A stretch of DNA of 64,000 nucleotides, taken from positions 130,113-194,112 of the forward strand of contig KN834751.1 in NCBI GenBank assembly GCA_000827265.1. Reading direction: 5' to 3'. The stretch is from Collybiopsis luxurians FD-317 M1 (Eukaryota; Basidiomycota; Agaricomycetes; Agaricales; Omphalotaceae). The first letter of the stretch is position 1. Every line of letters starts with the position of its first letter. Shown here in pieces: positions 22,172 to 31,993 of the stretch. The notes below the pieces were generated by a model that saw nothing but the letters and a program-made list of their open reading frames with translations, searched no databases and was not told the origin of the DNA. The translations under genes were made by a program, and so were the position numbers.

Positions 22172-24817
22172 TCACAGTTCGCTGTGCCTCCAATCGTCAT
22201 CATCTGAGTTGCCCAGTATCGAGTTGACCACATCCTGAAATTCTGTTATTGAAGTGAATACAATGTTATTCAATCTTCAAACATAACATCACCTTTGAGC
22301 TTGTCTTCTATGTCTTCCATCGAAGCATTGGAGCTATGCTTATCGATCCATGAAATTGCATCCTCGATGGATGCGGCAACTTCCTGCTTATCATGGTTCG
22401 TAAGTTTGTCTTCTTTTTTGAGTTGATCCTTGAGGCCATATATGAAGTTTGTTAGATTGTTCAGACTCTCAATGCGTTTCCGTTGCTGTTTGTCCTGGAT
22501 CATAATTAAGTTCAACGTTGCTCAACCACTGATGCGATAAAAGTTAAACCTGTTCAGCAAATTCTTCTGCTCCCCTGATCATCTCTTGAATTTGTTCAGC
22601 GCTCAAGCGAGAACGATCGTTCGTTATGGTGATCCGTTCAGTCTTTCCACTACGAAATTTCAGGACAATCGACAAAAAAAAAAAGGTAAATGCGACTTAC
22701 GTTCCCTTGTCAGCCGCTGAGACCTTCATTATCCCATTGACATCAACTTCAAAAGTGACTTCGATCTGTGGTACGTTTCGAGGCGCCGGTGCAATTCCGT
22801 TAAGTTCGAATTGGCCCAAAAGATGATTATCCTTGGTCAGCTCCCTCTCGCCTTCATACACTTGTATCAAGACTGTCTGCTGGTTATCCGATGCCGTCGA
22901 AAATCTGTAAGCAAAAACAGGAGTCAAGCTCATGAGTCAAGCGTGCATCGGACAATCCATACATTTTACTCCTCTTCGTGGGCAATGCCGTCCCTCTGTC
23001 AATTAACTTTGCAAAAACACCGCCAGAAGTCTCAATACCGAGTGTCAACGAGTTGATGTCGACAAGGGTAGGGCTATCATCATCTACACGTTCGTCGGAA
23101 AGAACGGAGGCTTGTATGGCAGCACCGTATGCTACAGCTTCGTCCGGATTGATACCTTTCGAAAGCTCCTTCCCAAAAAAGTCTCGAAGAAGATGCCTGA
23201 TTTTCGGAATTCGGGTAGAGCCTCCAACAAGGACAATCTGAAAATTCACTTAAGATCAAATTTACTTCCTCGACCAGGCAAAGCCTACCTCGTCTACGTC
23301 TTCCTTCCTAACTCCAGCATCCCTTAGAACTTGCTCCACAGGTCTCAAGGTTTTTTTGAATAAATCAGCGTTCAGTTCTTCAAATTTGGCTCTCGTCAAG
23401 GTTTCTGAAAAATCAATCCCGTTGACAAAACTCTCGATTTCAATTCGTGCGCTCTGTTGCGACGACAAAGTTCTCTTCGCATTCTCCACTTCTTTCTTCA
23501 GTCTTCCCATTGCCCTGTCGTTCTTGTGTACACCTTTGGACATATCGCCCACTTTCCTTTTGAACGTCTTGATCAGGTGGTCAATAACTCTGTTGTCAAA
23601 GTCTTCGCCCCCAAGATGTGTGTCGCCGGCGACCGCGAGGACTTCAAATACCTGGTCTTCAATAGAGAGCAAGGAAACATCGAAAGTGCCTCCCCCAAGA
23701 TCATATACGATGATTTTTGCTTCGCGATCTGCTGGGTACTTTTGGTCTAAGCCATATGCAAGCGCAGCAGCCGTTGGCTCATTTAGCACTCGAAGGACGT
23801 TCAAGCCTGCGATTGCGCCTGCGTCTTTAGTCGCTTGGCGTTGGGCATCGTTGAAATCTGGAGCAAAGCCCTGTAAGTCTTAAACGAAATTTGAACGAAT
23901 CAAAGATATATACAGGCCGGGACGGTTATAACGGCGTGAGTGACTTTCTCGCCGAGGTAAGCCTCTGCAGTTTCTTTGAGGTTTGTCAACACCATCGCGC
24001 TTATCTCTTCGGGAGTCTAGATTTTGAAGAAAAATATCAAAGCCAAATCTGATCGTAGGACAAAGCACTGACAAACTCCCTCTCCTCTCCTCGATAGGAA
24101 ACCTGAATGGAAGGCTTTCCATCATTGTTTTCCTTTACAGAAAAGGGCCAGTGCTTGATATCTCGTTGAAGGTCCTTATCGTTCATAGTGCGCCCAATTA
24201 GCCGCTTTGCGTCAAAGACAGTATTCGTAGGATTTATATGCAAAACATTTTTGGCACTTTCTCCTATACTGCAATAACAAGCGTAAGAATCTCAAATTTT
24301 CCAAGTCGTGATACTCACAGTCGTTCATCTCCATTGAAACTGACCCAAGATGGAGTGATTCTGTTTCCCTGGTCGTTTGCGATAATTTCTACTCGTCCTC
24401 CTTTGTAGACCCTATAACAATGTTTTAAACATGGAATGTGTATCACAAATATCGTCACATACCCTACACAAGAATACCTGATGAAGAGATCCTTTCTGAG
24501 ACACGTAAAATGAGTCCAGCAGAAAGTACTTACGTCGTACCCAAATCTGTCGACGATAATACTTAAGCAAGAACACCCTCGAGAAAAATATGTCGATGAT
24601 TCTCACCAATGCCGATCGCTTTGCCAGGTATAACGGTGTCAGCCTTTGCGGCCGGAGGACAGAGGCAGAGCAAGACGAAGAGGGTAAAGAGAATACAGGT
24701 CATCGATGAAAATACCACGTTAAACGGTGTTTTGGGCCGCCTTCTGACACTCGACCGGCGCAGGCGACCTTTAGGCATAGACTGAGAGAAACGTTGAGCT
24801 GTTGTTAAGGCGTTCAT
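22172..24817 (-). CDS. KAR2: ER Hsp70 chaperone BiP/KAR2
   Basis: ER-lumenal Hsp70, which folds and translocates secretory proteins with J-domain partners. Twelve exons give about 670 residues. The ATPase domain has [74 protein letters not shown] and [17 protein letters not shown]. The substrate domain has [35 protein letters not shown] and [17 protein letters not shown]. The N-terminus has a basic stretch, then a strong hydrophobic core [20 protein letters not shown]. The ATG at 24817 is first, but the Met at 24703 would give a classic signal peptide. Two oddities: exons 2 and 3 are only 13 and 15 nt, and the C-terminus reads [10 protein letters not shown] instead of ending HDEL or KDEL. Confidence 0.93.
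24463..24546 (-). other. consecutive micro-exons of BiP (13 nt and 15 nt)
   Basis: Exon 2 (24534-24546, ATTTGGGTACGAC) and exon 3 (24463-24477, GTATTCTTGTGTAGG) are flanked by cag or gacag acceptors and gtaagt or gtatgt donors. Only their inclusion restores the invariant Hsp70 phosphate loop GIDLGTTYSCVGVYKGG in frame. Confidence 0.85.
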
Positions 24818-25249
24818 TATTTAAAAGAGGCCTCTGGTATTGGGAATAGATGCAACCATTTTTTTCACTTTTATACCTTGAATTGTCATGTTTTCATTAT
24901 GTGTCAAACACGTAGTACCCGCTAAGTCTGTGCAGAAAACTTATGACCCGCTTAGTGTAACGTGGTCATATACGAAGCGGCACCAATGCCTAGATACTGG
25001 CTGTGTCAGTGGGTCTCTGAGTCTCTGACTACTCGTGAGTCAAGTCATTGCATTAGTCCACGACTGAAAGCCGAAGATACGTGTTAATAGACCACCAGTT
25101 AGGCGGGAGGAAGGAACCGCTTTTACATCAGCCACTTTGGACTGAACTAGAACGTTCTGGGCGTTTAGGTACTAAGGTAGGCGTCTGTTACGTTTGCTTA
25201 CTCATCTTCATCACACTTCTTCCCAAACCTTCATCTTCAAACTTCAAAA
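24818..25249. promoter_or_regulatory. bidirectional promoter region BiP / U2AF small subunit
   Basis: 432 bp between two divergent ATGs. It must contain the promoters of both genes. I looked for a consensus ER stress element (CCAAT-N9-CCACG) and found none in full. A CCAAT occurs near 24983 and CGTGG near 24961. No ORF of interest. Confidence 0.45.
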
Positions 25250-26086
25250 ATGGCGTCTCATTTGGTGAGTTATTATTAAAATTGCTGGAAAATATAAAAC
25301 CTCACCACGTAGACAGGCTAATATCTTTGGTACCGAACAAGATCGTGTTAATTGTTCATTCTACTACAAAATTGGTGCTTGCAGACATGGGGACAGATGC
25401 TCCCGAAAGCACATTCGTCCTCCGTTTTCACAAACCATTCTTCTTCCCAACGTTTATCATAACCCTGCCCACGACCCCGTCTGCAAACTGACCGAGAAGG
25501 AACTCCAAGAAGGCTTCGATGCAGTGTATGAAGATCTTTATATCGAACTGTCAAAGTTTGGGCATTTATTAGAGCTACACGTACGTCTCAAGTGGTTTAT
25601 GTTTTTATGGCTCTCATTGATCTTCCAGGTTTGTGACAACGTTGGAGACCACCTCATTGGAAATGTCTACGCACGTTACGAATGGGAAACTGAAGCTCAG
25701 GCTGCTGTAGACAACCTGAACGACCGGTGGTATGCAGGTTCGTAAAGTCATTTTTTGCATTTTGCACATCGACTCAAAATCTCACTCCTAAAGGTCGGCC
25801 GTTGTATGCAGAACTTTCTCCAGTCACTGACTTTCGAGAGTCTTGCTGTCGGCAAAATGAAAATGGAGAATGCAATCGAGGAGGTTTCTGTAACTTCATG
25901 CACCTTCGTCTTGCTTCCAAGGACCTCGTAAGACAACTTCGACATGGACAACGCGTCGAGCGTAAGCTGCATCCACCTGCTGCCCAAGGAGGAGGCGGAT
26001 GGGAACCCGGAAAGCGAGAAGGAAGAGACAGAAGTGCAAGCCCGAAGCGCGGCGGTAATGGGGAAGATCGATGGACGAGAAAGTGA
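25250..26086 (+). CDS. splicing factor U2AF small subunit (U2AF35/U2AF23)
   Basis: Nuclear factor that recognises the AG of the 3' splice site as partner of the large U2AF subunit. Four exons: MASHL, then NIFGTEQDRVNCSFYYKIGA-C with a first CCCH zinc finger (CSFYYKIGACRHGDRCSRKH), a UHM-type RRM (DAVYEDLYIELSKFGHL, VCDNVGDHLIGNVYARYE, GRPLYAELSPVTDF), and the second finger (CCRQNENGECNRGGFCNFMH). The tail is short, Gly/Arg/Ser rich and ends DRWTRK. About 230 residues, full length. The ATG at 25250 follows the sequence cttcaaaa and has no competitor. Relevant locally because many genes here have short introns with tight acceptors. Confidence 0.93.
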
Positions 26087-26177
26087 TTGTGATATTCAAT
26101 GTTGTTTTTGGTACATCTATGTAATTTTCACCACAAAATATCTTCGACAAGGGTACGAAGAGTAGATATCATGTTCT

Positions 26178-28151
26178 CTATACTTTAGAAGAACCCTTAT
26201 ATCTGCTAATCCAAAATCTTGAAGCAATCAAACAAAAACCACCGGCTATTACGCTCAATCCAGTGAACAATGTCGGCCGCCACCATATATACTCTGAAGT
26301 AAGAAGAGCACCGGCAATTGGCGTTCCTAGAAGCATTTTCAGCTGCAAGAACTGCATGAGGTGCAAGACATACCGATCAAACCCCCAAAGCCTTTGAAAA
26401 ATTGCTCAGCGGACAATTTATTAAGAGAATAGGTAGTACTTGCTGTTGAAAGCAAAACAGATCCCCATTCGAGCCCCAATCTCTGAGTCTGCTTTGGCTA
26501 ACGATCCTACCATCGGGGCGAACAGACCCACATCTTTGAAAACCGGATTTAAATTTCAGCACTCATCGTTCGAGTGCGAACACTCACATGCGCCATAAAA
26601 AATTCCATAAAGCACCGCCACGATGAAGGATCCACTCGCAGATGTTACCGCAAGTTCGCTGAAGATGAGTACGGCGCATATGAATACGCACGGGATGACC
26701 ATGTTGAATATCCCAACTTTGGGAACCAGCATAGGGAAAAGGATACGGCCTATGACCGTAGAGGCATTCAGAACAGGAAGCTAATTAGGCCACCTCTGAG
26801 CTCTGTTCCTATTGAAATGGACGACAGCTATCACTCACCAGGTAGAAGGACAGGTTTTCCGACATGATTCCTTTTTTATTTGCGTTCAGCTGGAGGAAAA
26901 AGGTTGGAAAATATATTCCTGCGAGTTCAAAGAATGTGCTGCATCGTAAAGCGCCATTGATCTGGATATTATCAGGTCAAAAGTACAAGGACCACACACC
27001 CCAATACCGTGGCAATATATTCGGGCTCGCGAAAGAAGATCTTCATGTATCGAAAAAGGTTGTTATCTTTGGGTGGTCTAGGAGAAAATCGTGTCCGAGC
27101 TAACGAGATGCCAATACATAATATACCGGCGTTGAACGCGGCACTGATGCGGAGGGTGGTCTGAAATCCAAGCCTCTCAAACAACTTGTTTAGCATGATC
27201 GACTGTAATGCCGCTCCCAGACCCGATCCCTAAGATACCAAATATCAAGAAGAACCGATGACGGAGGATGACGGGCAAAGGCTTACGGAGGCGACAACAG
27301 CCATGGCGAGCGTGCGGCGGGCATAAAAGTACTGTGAGACAACTGCTATTCCTGGGACGTAAATTATTCCAATCCCAAACCCAGCACCAACTCCTTGAGC
27401 CAGAAAGATCTGATCTTTCCAGTGAGCGGCTTCTCACGAGTTCGACCTGTTCACAAACCTGATAAAATTCACCCGGTTGCGCCAACGACAACATGAAGAG
27501 ACAGAATACGAAACAAATCGAACCACCAATAATAAGGTGGTAGCTGAGCGAGGGGCGCTGCTCCAGCGAGAAGCAACGATTAGCGGTGTGTATTACTTAC
27601 AAGTAGCCCAAGTCGTATAATCTACCAGAGATAATGCCACACGACATGACCAACCACAATTGCATACTTCCGATCCAGCTACGAAGCCCAGAAATGATAA
27701 GCTCCGAAGGACAATGGCACAGTAAAATTGAAAACCAACAACCTTACTGTTGACGATGAATATTTTCCCTCCATGTAAATTCGCACATAATAATCTAAAG
27801 ACGGAATCGATCATGACGACTGCTATTTGATTACATTGAGTGCGGACTTGCCGTTGAAAACTCCATATGCGTTTGTGTACCTGAATACTCTGAGGACCAA
27901 ACAGCAATGAACGCTTCAAGCCTATACACACCCGAATGTCGAAAACTGGATCAACCATCTAATCCCACGTCCAGCGCGGTCAGTTTCGGGCAAAAGGTGT
28001 TCAGATATATAACAAACATTGAAAACACAGTAGTCCAAGCGCGAAAACCACCCTCCGGGTATGTTATAGTCTCTTCAGTATCGGGTGTATCTGCAGTGAC
28101 AACATCTTCTGTTCCTTTTTCAAGATCGCCTGAACAGCCATGCGGGGGCAT
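26178..28151 (-). CDS. MFS transporter, monocarboxylate-porter-like
   Basis: Twelve-helix plasma-membrane carrier of the fungal MCT-like MFS family; substrate not predictable. Start MPPHGCSGDLEKGTEDVV, then YPEGGFRAWTTVFS leading into helix 1 (WLIQFSTFGYTNAYGVFNDY). Further exons give WIGSMQLWLVMSCGIISGRL, FLAQGVGAGFGIGIIYVPGI, SQYFYARRTLAMAVVASGSG, LGAALQSIMLNKLFERLGFQ, ELAGIYFPTFFLQLNA, NASTVIGRILFPMLVPK and FGGLIGTPIAGALL, ending at TAG 26178. About ten introns. Two of them (27795-27851 and 26392-26443) seem to use GC donors (gcaagt), because no nearby GT donor keeps the conserved helices in frame. The splice at about 27660-27735 is ambiguous. I think the gene is intact, but a damaged copy cannot be excluded. 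Confidence 0.8.
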
Positions 28152-28480
28152 CTACATAGAGGAGAGTGGGACGTCAATCTTTAACAAACGACTGACACTA
28201 ACCATGGGAGTCTGAAGGAAAAGGCGTGGCGGCGGCGGCCTCTCATGAAGGCAGGCAGGTATAAGCTTTTCCCGGCTCTAGCGACCGGCGTTCTGATAGG
28301 AGTTTGTGCCGAAAATACTTGAATTGTATACCTCTGTCTAAGAATAATACATCTCGTACTGTAGAGAAAGCAGCTAAGATTCGAGCTCTATGGAGGGGAG
28401 GAACATAACCCATCGTCAGTAGTTCCGAATGGACGCCTGCGCACAATGGCAATATTGCCTGGCTAAGCCTCATAACCAAT
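28152..28480. other. intergenic region upstream of the MFS transporter
   Basis: 329 bp between the transporter start and the cyclin stop codon (both minus strand). It should contain the transporter promoter and the cyclin 3' UTR. I see no conserved motif or further gene. Confidence 0.4.
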
Positions 28481-29471
28481 CTACGGCTCTGCTTCCTCTC
28501 TGTCCTGATTCTGCAGTGCGGCAAAGGCCATATTCTGTTCGATGGTTGGACGACGAGAAACGTCTGCGTTCGTCGCTGCTGGGTCAATGAGAATTGCGGA
28601 AGGCTCGTTTATCGAAGGGGAACGTGAAGGTAGGGTATCCATATCGAAATCGCTGCTCCCGGAAGACGCCGAGCCTTCTGGGGTTTGCGTCCCCGCTATG
28701 ATATACTTGCCGGAACTATGTGTGCGCACCAGGTTGATGTAGTATTCCTGCAGCAGATCTCGAGTGCACTGAACGGACTGCATTAGTGATGGATCGCTCT
28801 CTAAAGAAAGAAAAAGAAAACTCGCGGTAATCGTCCACTCAATCATTCGAAGAAATTCCCTCTCGAGAACGTTGAGTTCTCCTACAGAGATACCGCCAAC
28901 TTTGGCGTAAAGCGAATTGTTGCAGAAGACATCACAAAGGCCTTTGCTGGAGACGGTAACGGCTGTGATAATGAAGCGATGACAAGTGAGGGAAGAGAGT
29001 GTGAAAAGGGGAACTCGAGCGCATATCTGGTCAATGTAGTGCAGGGTAATTAAAAGACATGATTTCTGATTTTGTGGTTTAGATGAACATATAGAGCAAT
29101 AGTGACGGTAATGTGACGCATACCTCTACTTTTGTAAACTTGACGATGCGTTTCAAGTAGTCCAGGACGCTGATGCCAGGTGCAGATCGTGAATGAAATC
29201 GGGTGAGACTTTCCCTGACGATTTGACCGATCATCAGCGTTCTGGATACGATCTTTGAAAGACAAAAGGCAATGATTACGGTTGTAAAGGAATTCGGTCA
29301 TTGTGGGACATTAATCGTTCGAGCATGTCTGCTACGGGTGAATGGGTGAGCAGGCGGCGGCCAAGTGGGGTAGCATAATCGCAGCATACCGATGAGTTGA
29401 ACGAGATCATTTATATGTACATCTTCAAATGCTGGCGGCAGTTCAGCCCTTTCTGGAACCGATGATTCCAT
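28481..29471 (-). CDS. PHO80-like cyclin
   Basis: Cyclin of the PHO80/PREG family, which partners a PHO85-type kinase in phosphate and nutrient signalling. Start MESSVPERAELPPAFEDVH then INDLVQLIADMLERLMSHND (family-typical opening). The cyclin fold follows: LTRFHSRSAPGISVLDYLKR, SCLLLTLHYIDQICARVPLF, SLTCHRFIITAVTVSSKGL, DVFCNNSLYAKVGGISVGEL, NVLEREFLRMIEWTIT, and RDLLQEYYINLVRTHSSGKY. The tail of about 75 residues is Ser/Pro rich. The ATG at 29471 is the first in frame. A short upstream exon is possible. The exon junction after MIEWTIT (near 28825) is unresolved: reading through keeps the frame. It shares a 186-bp divergent promoter with RPL12. Confidence 0.85.
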
Positions 29472-29534
29472 GGACCCATCGCACTGCGCCTCAATCTGTA
29501 AATGGTTGCAACAGTTCAAGTTAGCACTTGACTG

Positions 29535-29549
29535 TAGGGTTAGGGTTTA
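29535..29549 (+). promoter_or_regulatory. telomere-repeat-like box (telo-box) upstream of RPL12
   Basis: TAGGGTTAGGGTTTA, two and a half TTAGGG units, about 109 bp upstream of the RPL12 ATG. Telomere-repeat motifs bound by Tbf1/TRF-like factors are known upstream of ribosomal-protein genes in several fungi and plants. Activity here is inferred. Confidence 0.5.
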
Positions 29550-29564
29550 TAGTAGTGTGATTTT

Positions 29565-29570
29565 CACGTG
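29565..29570. promoter_or_regulatory. E-box CACGTG between cyclin and RPL12
   Basis: Palindromic TCACGTGA core. It is the site type bound by Pho4/Cbf1 bHLH factors, 94 bp upstream of the PHO80-like cyclin start and 88 bp upstream of RPL12. A feedback role is speculative. Confidence 0.35.
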
Positions 29571-29657
29571 ACTTACACAAACTGTCCAGTTTTATCCCAC
29601 GTTCTTCCTCACCGTTTCACCGACAAAAAAATTGATTAGCTATCCCCTCCCTAAACT

Positions 29658-30317
29658 ATGGCCCCAAAACTCGTAAATATCTACTACCAGTCATTATTCA
29701 TCGTACATTTCTCAATCCTCGCTTTGCTAGGACCCGAATGAAGTCAAGATAATCTACCTTCGGGCCACTGGAGGTGAAGTCGGTGCATCTTCTGCCCTTG
29801 CACCCAAGATTGGTCCTCTGGGTCTGGTAAGAAGCACTCTATATCGGTCTCTATCTTCCTTATCAACTTTTACCAGTCACCCAAGAAGGTCGGTGAAGAT
29901 ATCGCCAAAGCTACCGGCCAGTGGAAGGGTCTCCGGGTCACCGTCCAACTCACCATCCAAAATCGACAAGCCGCTGTCTCTGTCGTTCCATCTGCCTCTT
30001 CACTTGTCATCCGCGCTCTTAAGGGTAAGTTCTCTGATGATTCTGTATATCTTTTCTCAATACTCCTGTCTTTTCTAGAGCCACCACGCGACCGTAAAAA
30101 GGAAAAGAATATCAAGCACTCTGGAAACATCCCTTTTGACGAAATCCTTGACATTGCCAGGACGATGAAGTCAAAATCCTTAGCCAAGGAATTGTCAGGC
30201 TGTGTAAAGGAGATTCTTGGTACCGCACAGTCAGTTGGTTGCACAGTGGATGGTATGCCTCCCCACGATGTTATTGACCAGATCAACTCTGGAGAGATTG
30301 AAGTGCCAGACGAGTAG
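29658..30317 (+). CDS. RPL12: 60S ribosomal protein L12 (uL11)
   Basis: Protein of the ribosomal stalk base, which binds 25S rRNA and the GTPase-associated centre. Four exons: MAPKL, then [91 protein letters not shown], ending GEIEVPDE at TAG 30317. About 165 residues, full length and typical, including the first intron after five codons that is common for ribosomal-protein genes. The next gene starts only 82 bp downstream on the same strand. Confidence 0.96.
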
Positions 30318-30399
30318 ATGATTTGCTATTAAATTTCTCTGTATCGCAGAACACGCATGTTTTCCGATGGATAATCAGCAAACGTGACTTGAGCATAGC

Positions 30400-31167
30400 A
30401 TGTCCTCCCATTTCGTGAGCTCGACCTTCGACCCAAGGTTTTCGTTTATTGTCTATGTCCCGAAGGCTGAAGGGCTTCGACTTCCTCTTGTTGTAATCGT
30501 CCATGGCATGAAGCGAGATGTGGAAAGTTACGTTGATGCCATGCGAAGCTTCTGCGAGGAGAATACCTGCGCTCTTTTGTGCCCTATATTCCCTGAAGGC
30601 GTTCCTAATCCCAAACAGAAAAACAGCTACAAGGAATTATACTCGAACCACACTCGTTTCGACATTATCCTTCTGTCGATGATCGAACAGGCTGGTCACA
30701 ATTGGCAGATAAACACAGACCAGTTCTATCTTAACGGTTTTAGTGCGGGAGGACAGTTTGTCCACAGGTTCATGTATCTTTACCCAGAACGACTCGCAGC
30801 AGTCTCCATAGGTGCTCCCGGTAGACTTACAGCTCCGGACTCGCAAAGCCCTTGGCCCGAAGGAGTGGCGACCGTGCACTCAGTGTTTGCCCTTCCAGAA
30901 GTTGATTTCCAGAAAATGGGTAGAGTACCTGTCCAGTTTGTTATCGGTGAAAAGGACGTTGGGACTGGGATGATAGAGAGTATGAAGAACCAGACTAGGT
31001 TCGAGACTGAGGCTGGTCAGACGAGACTGGAGCGTATCCAGTCATTGAAGGCAGCTTGGGAAGGAGTCGGGATATCTTCAGAGCTGACAGTGGTGCCTGG
31101 TGTTGGCCACGATGGACTTCAATGTCTTTCTGCGGTCCAAGAGTGGCTTAGACTAAGGCTTTCATGA
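30400..31167 (+). CDS. alpha/beta hydrolase, PHB-depolymerase/LpqC-like, intronless
   Basis: A single-exon gene of 255 residues, unusual among its intron-rich neighbours. No signal peptide. Features in order: LPLVVIVHGMKRDVESYV (HG oxyanion region), LNGFSAGGQFVHRFMYLYP (nucleophile Ser in GFSAGG), PVQFVIGEKDVGTGM (candidate acid Asp), VPGVGHDGLQ (catalytic His). This is the layout of small esterases related to polyhydroxybutyrate depolymerases and LpqC-like proteins. The substrate is unknown and the location probably cytosolic. The ATG at 30400 fits: MSSHFVSSTFDPRFSF gives a natural first strand. Absence of introns could reflect retroposition or old transfer from bacteria; I cannot tell which. 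Confidence 0.8.
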   Translation: MSSHFVSSTFDPRFSFIVYVPKAEGLRLPLVVIVHGMKRDVESYVDAMRSFCEENTCALLCPIFPEGVPNPKQKNSYKELYSNHTRFDIILLSMIEQAGHNWQINTDQFYLNGFSAGGQFVHRFMYLYPERLAAVSIGAPGRLTAPDSQSPWPEGVATVHSVFALPEVDFQKMGRVPVQFVIGEKDVGTGMIESMKNQTRFETEAGQTRLERIQSLKAAWEGVGISSELTVVPGVGHDGLQCLSAVQEWLRLRLS

Positions 31168-31230
31168 TGGGATTTGCACATCGCCAGTATGTAATCGTAT
31201 CTAGGTGTAACCAGTACTAGAACGCCATAC

Positions 31231-31918
31231 ATGCTTTCCAGAGCTTTTCGTCGATTTCCGGCCTTGAGGTCCACCGGGATCTCCAACATCAGGACAAGCT
31301 CGATTTCAGCACCAAGCAGAAGAGCTATCTTTACCCATGTTCTCGCAGGTGTAGTCGGTGGGCTCGTAGTCGTAGGGACGGGTAAGTGAGGTTGGGAGTT
31401 GATATAGTAATGCAAGCCCATCGTTCCTAGGATACACTTATTATCACTTCTCTGGGCTGAAACGTGCTGTCGACGCCTCGAAACAGATTGGTGTCCTCCT
31501 GGAGCAAACCAAAAAGTCTGTACAACATACTGGCAACGAACAGCTAAACCATCTCCGACAGCTCGTAAAATCATATTATGGTCTCATTCCCGGTTCGGGA
31601 TATGTCATCGACAGGCTATTTGAAGGTGTAGATAAACTTGTTGAGGAACATCGCGAAGAAGCTTTAGCAATCCTGGCTAGAGCACAGAAAGAAATCGATG
31701 GGATTTTAAAGAACAGAGCAAACTTGAAAAATGAAGAAATAGCCGCCAATATCTTTGCTGCCATTGTGAAGTATGTCGACGAATTGGGCAAGCTCGGTGC
31801 TAAAGCAGGTGGACCCTTAATTCAGCCCATGCAGGAAAGGCTCTCAGATGTTTCGGAGAAGGTAAATGAGGGTGTAAAGGTTCTGAGGGGGTTTTTTAGC
31901 AAGGAGAAGAAGGATTAA
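31231..31918 (+). CDS. mitochondrial-type membrane protein with coiled coil, unknown function
   Basis: Two exons, about 205 residues. The N-terminus MLSRAFRRFPALRSTGISNI is Arg/Ser-rich and lacks acids, a probable mitochondrial presequence. A hydrophobic segment HVLAGVVGGLVVVGTGYTYY follows (one membrane helix), then a long helical region (KRAVDASKQIGVLLEQTKKS, HREEALAILARAQKEIDGIL, IAANIFAAIVKYVDELGKLG). It ends RGFFSKEKKD at TAA 31918. The intron (gtaagt...cctag, near 31370-31430) splits the first Gly of GYTYY. Similar presequence-helix-coiled-coil proteins occur in other Agaricomycetes, with no known role that I can name. Inner-membrane location is inferred. Confidence 0.65.
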
Positions 31919-31993
31919 CGCGAGTAAATCGCACTCTTCCAGTCGGTCCCGCACCCATTTTGTTGCAAAGTCACCTAAGTACATGGATATAAA

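Noticed and set aside
24818..25249. ER stress element in the BiP promoter
   Set aside because: Only isolated CCAAT and CGTGG were found, with the wrong spacing and order.
26178..28151. MFS transporter called a pseudogene because contiguous frames break often
   Set aside because: Allowing two GC-AG introns and normal GT-AG introns restores a full set of helices; one ambiguous splice remains.
28243..28587. Minus-strand frame MTQQRRTQTFLVV
   Set aside because: Overlaps the cyclin C-terminus in another frame and has no protein-like pattern.
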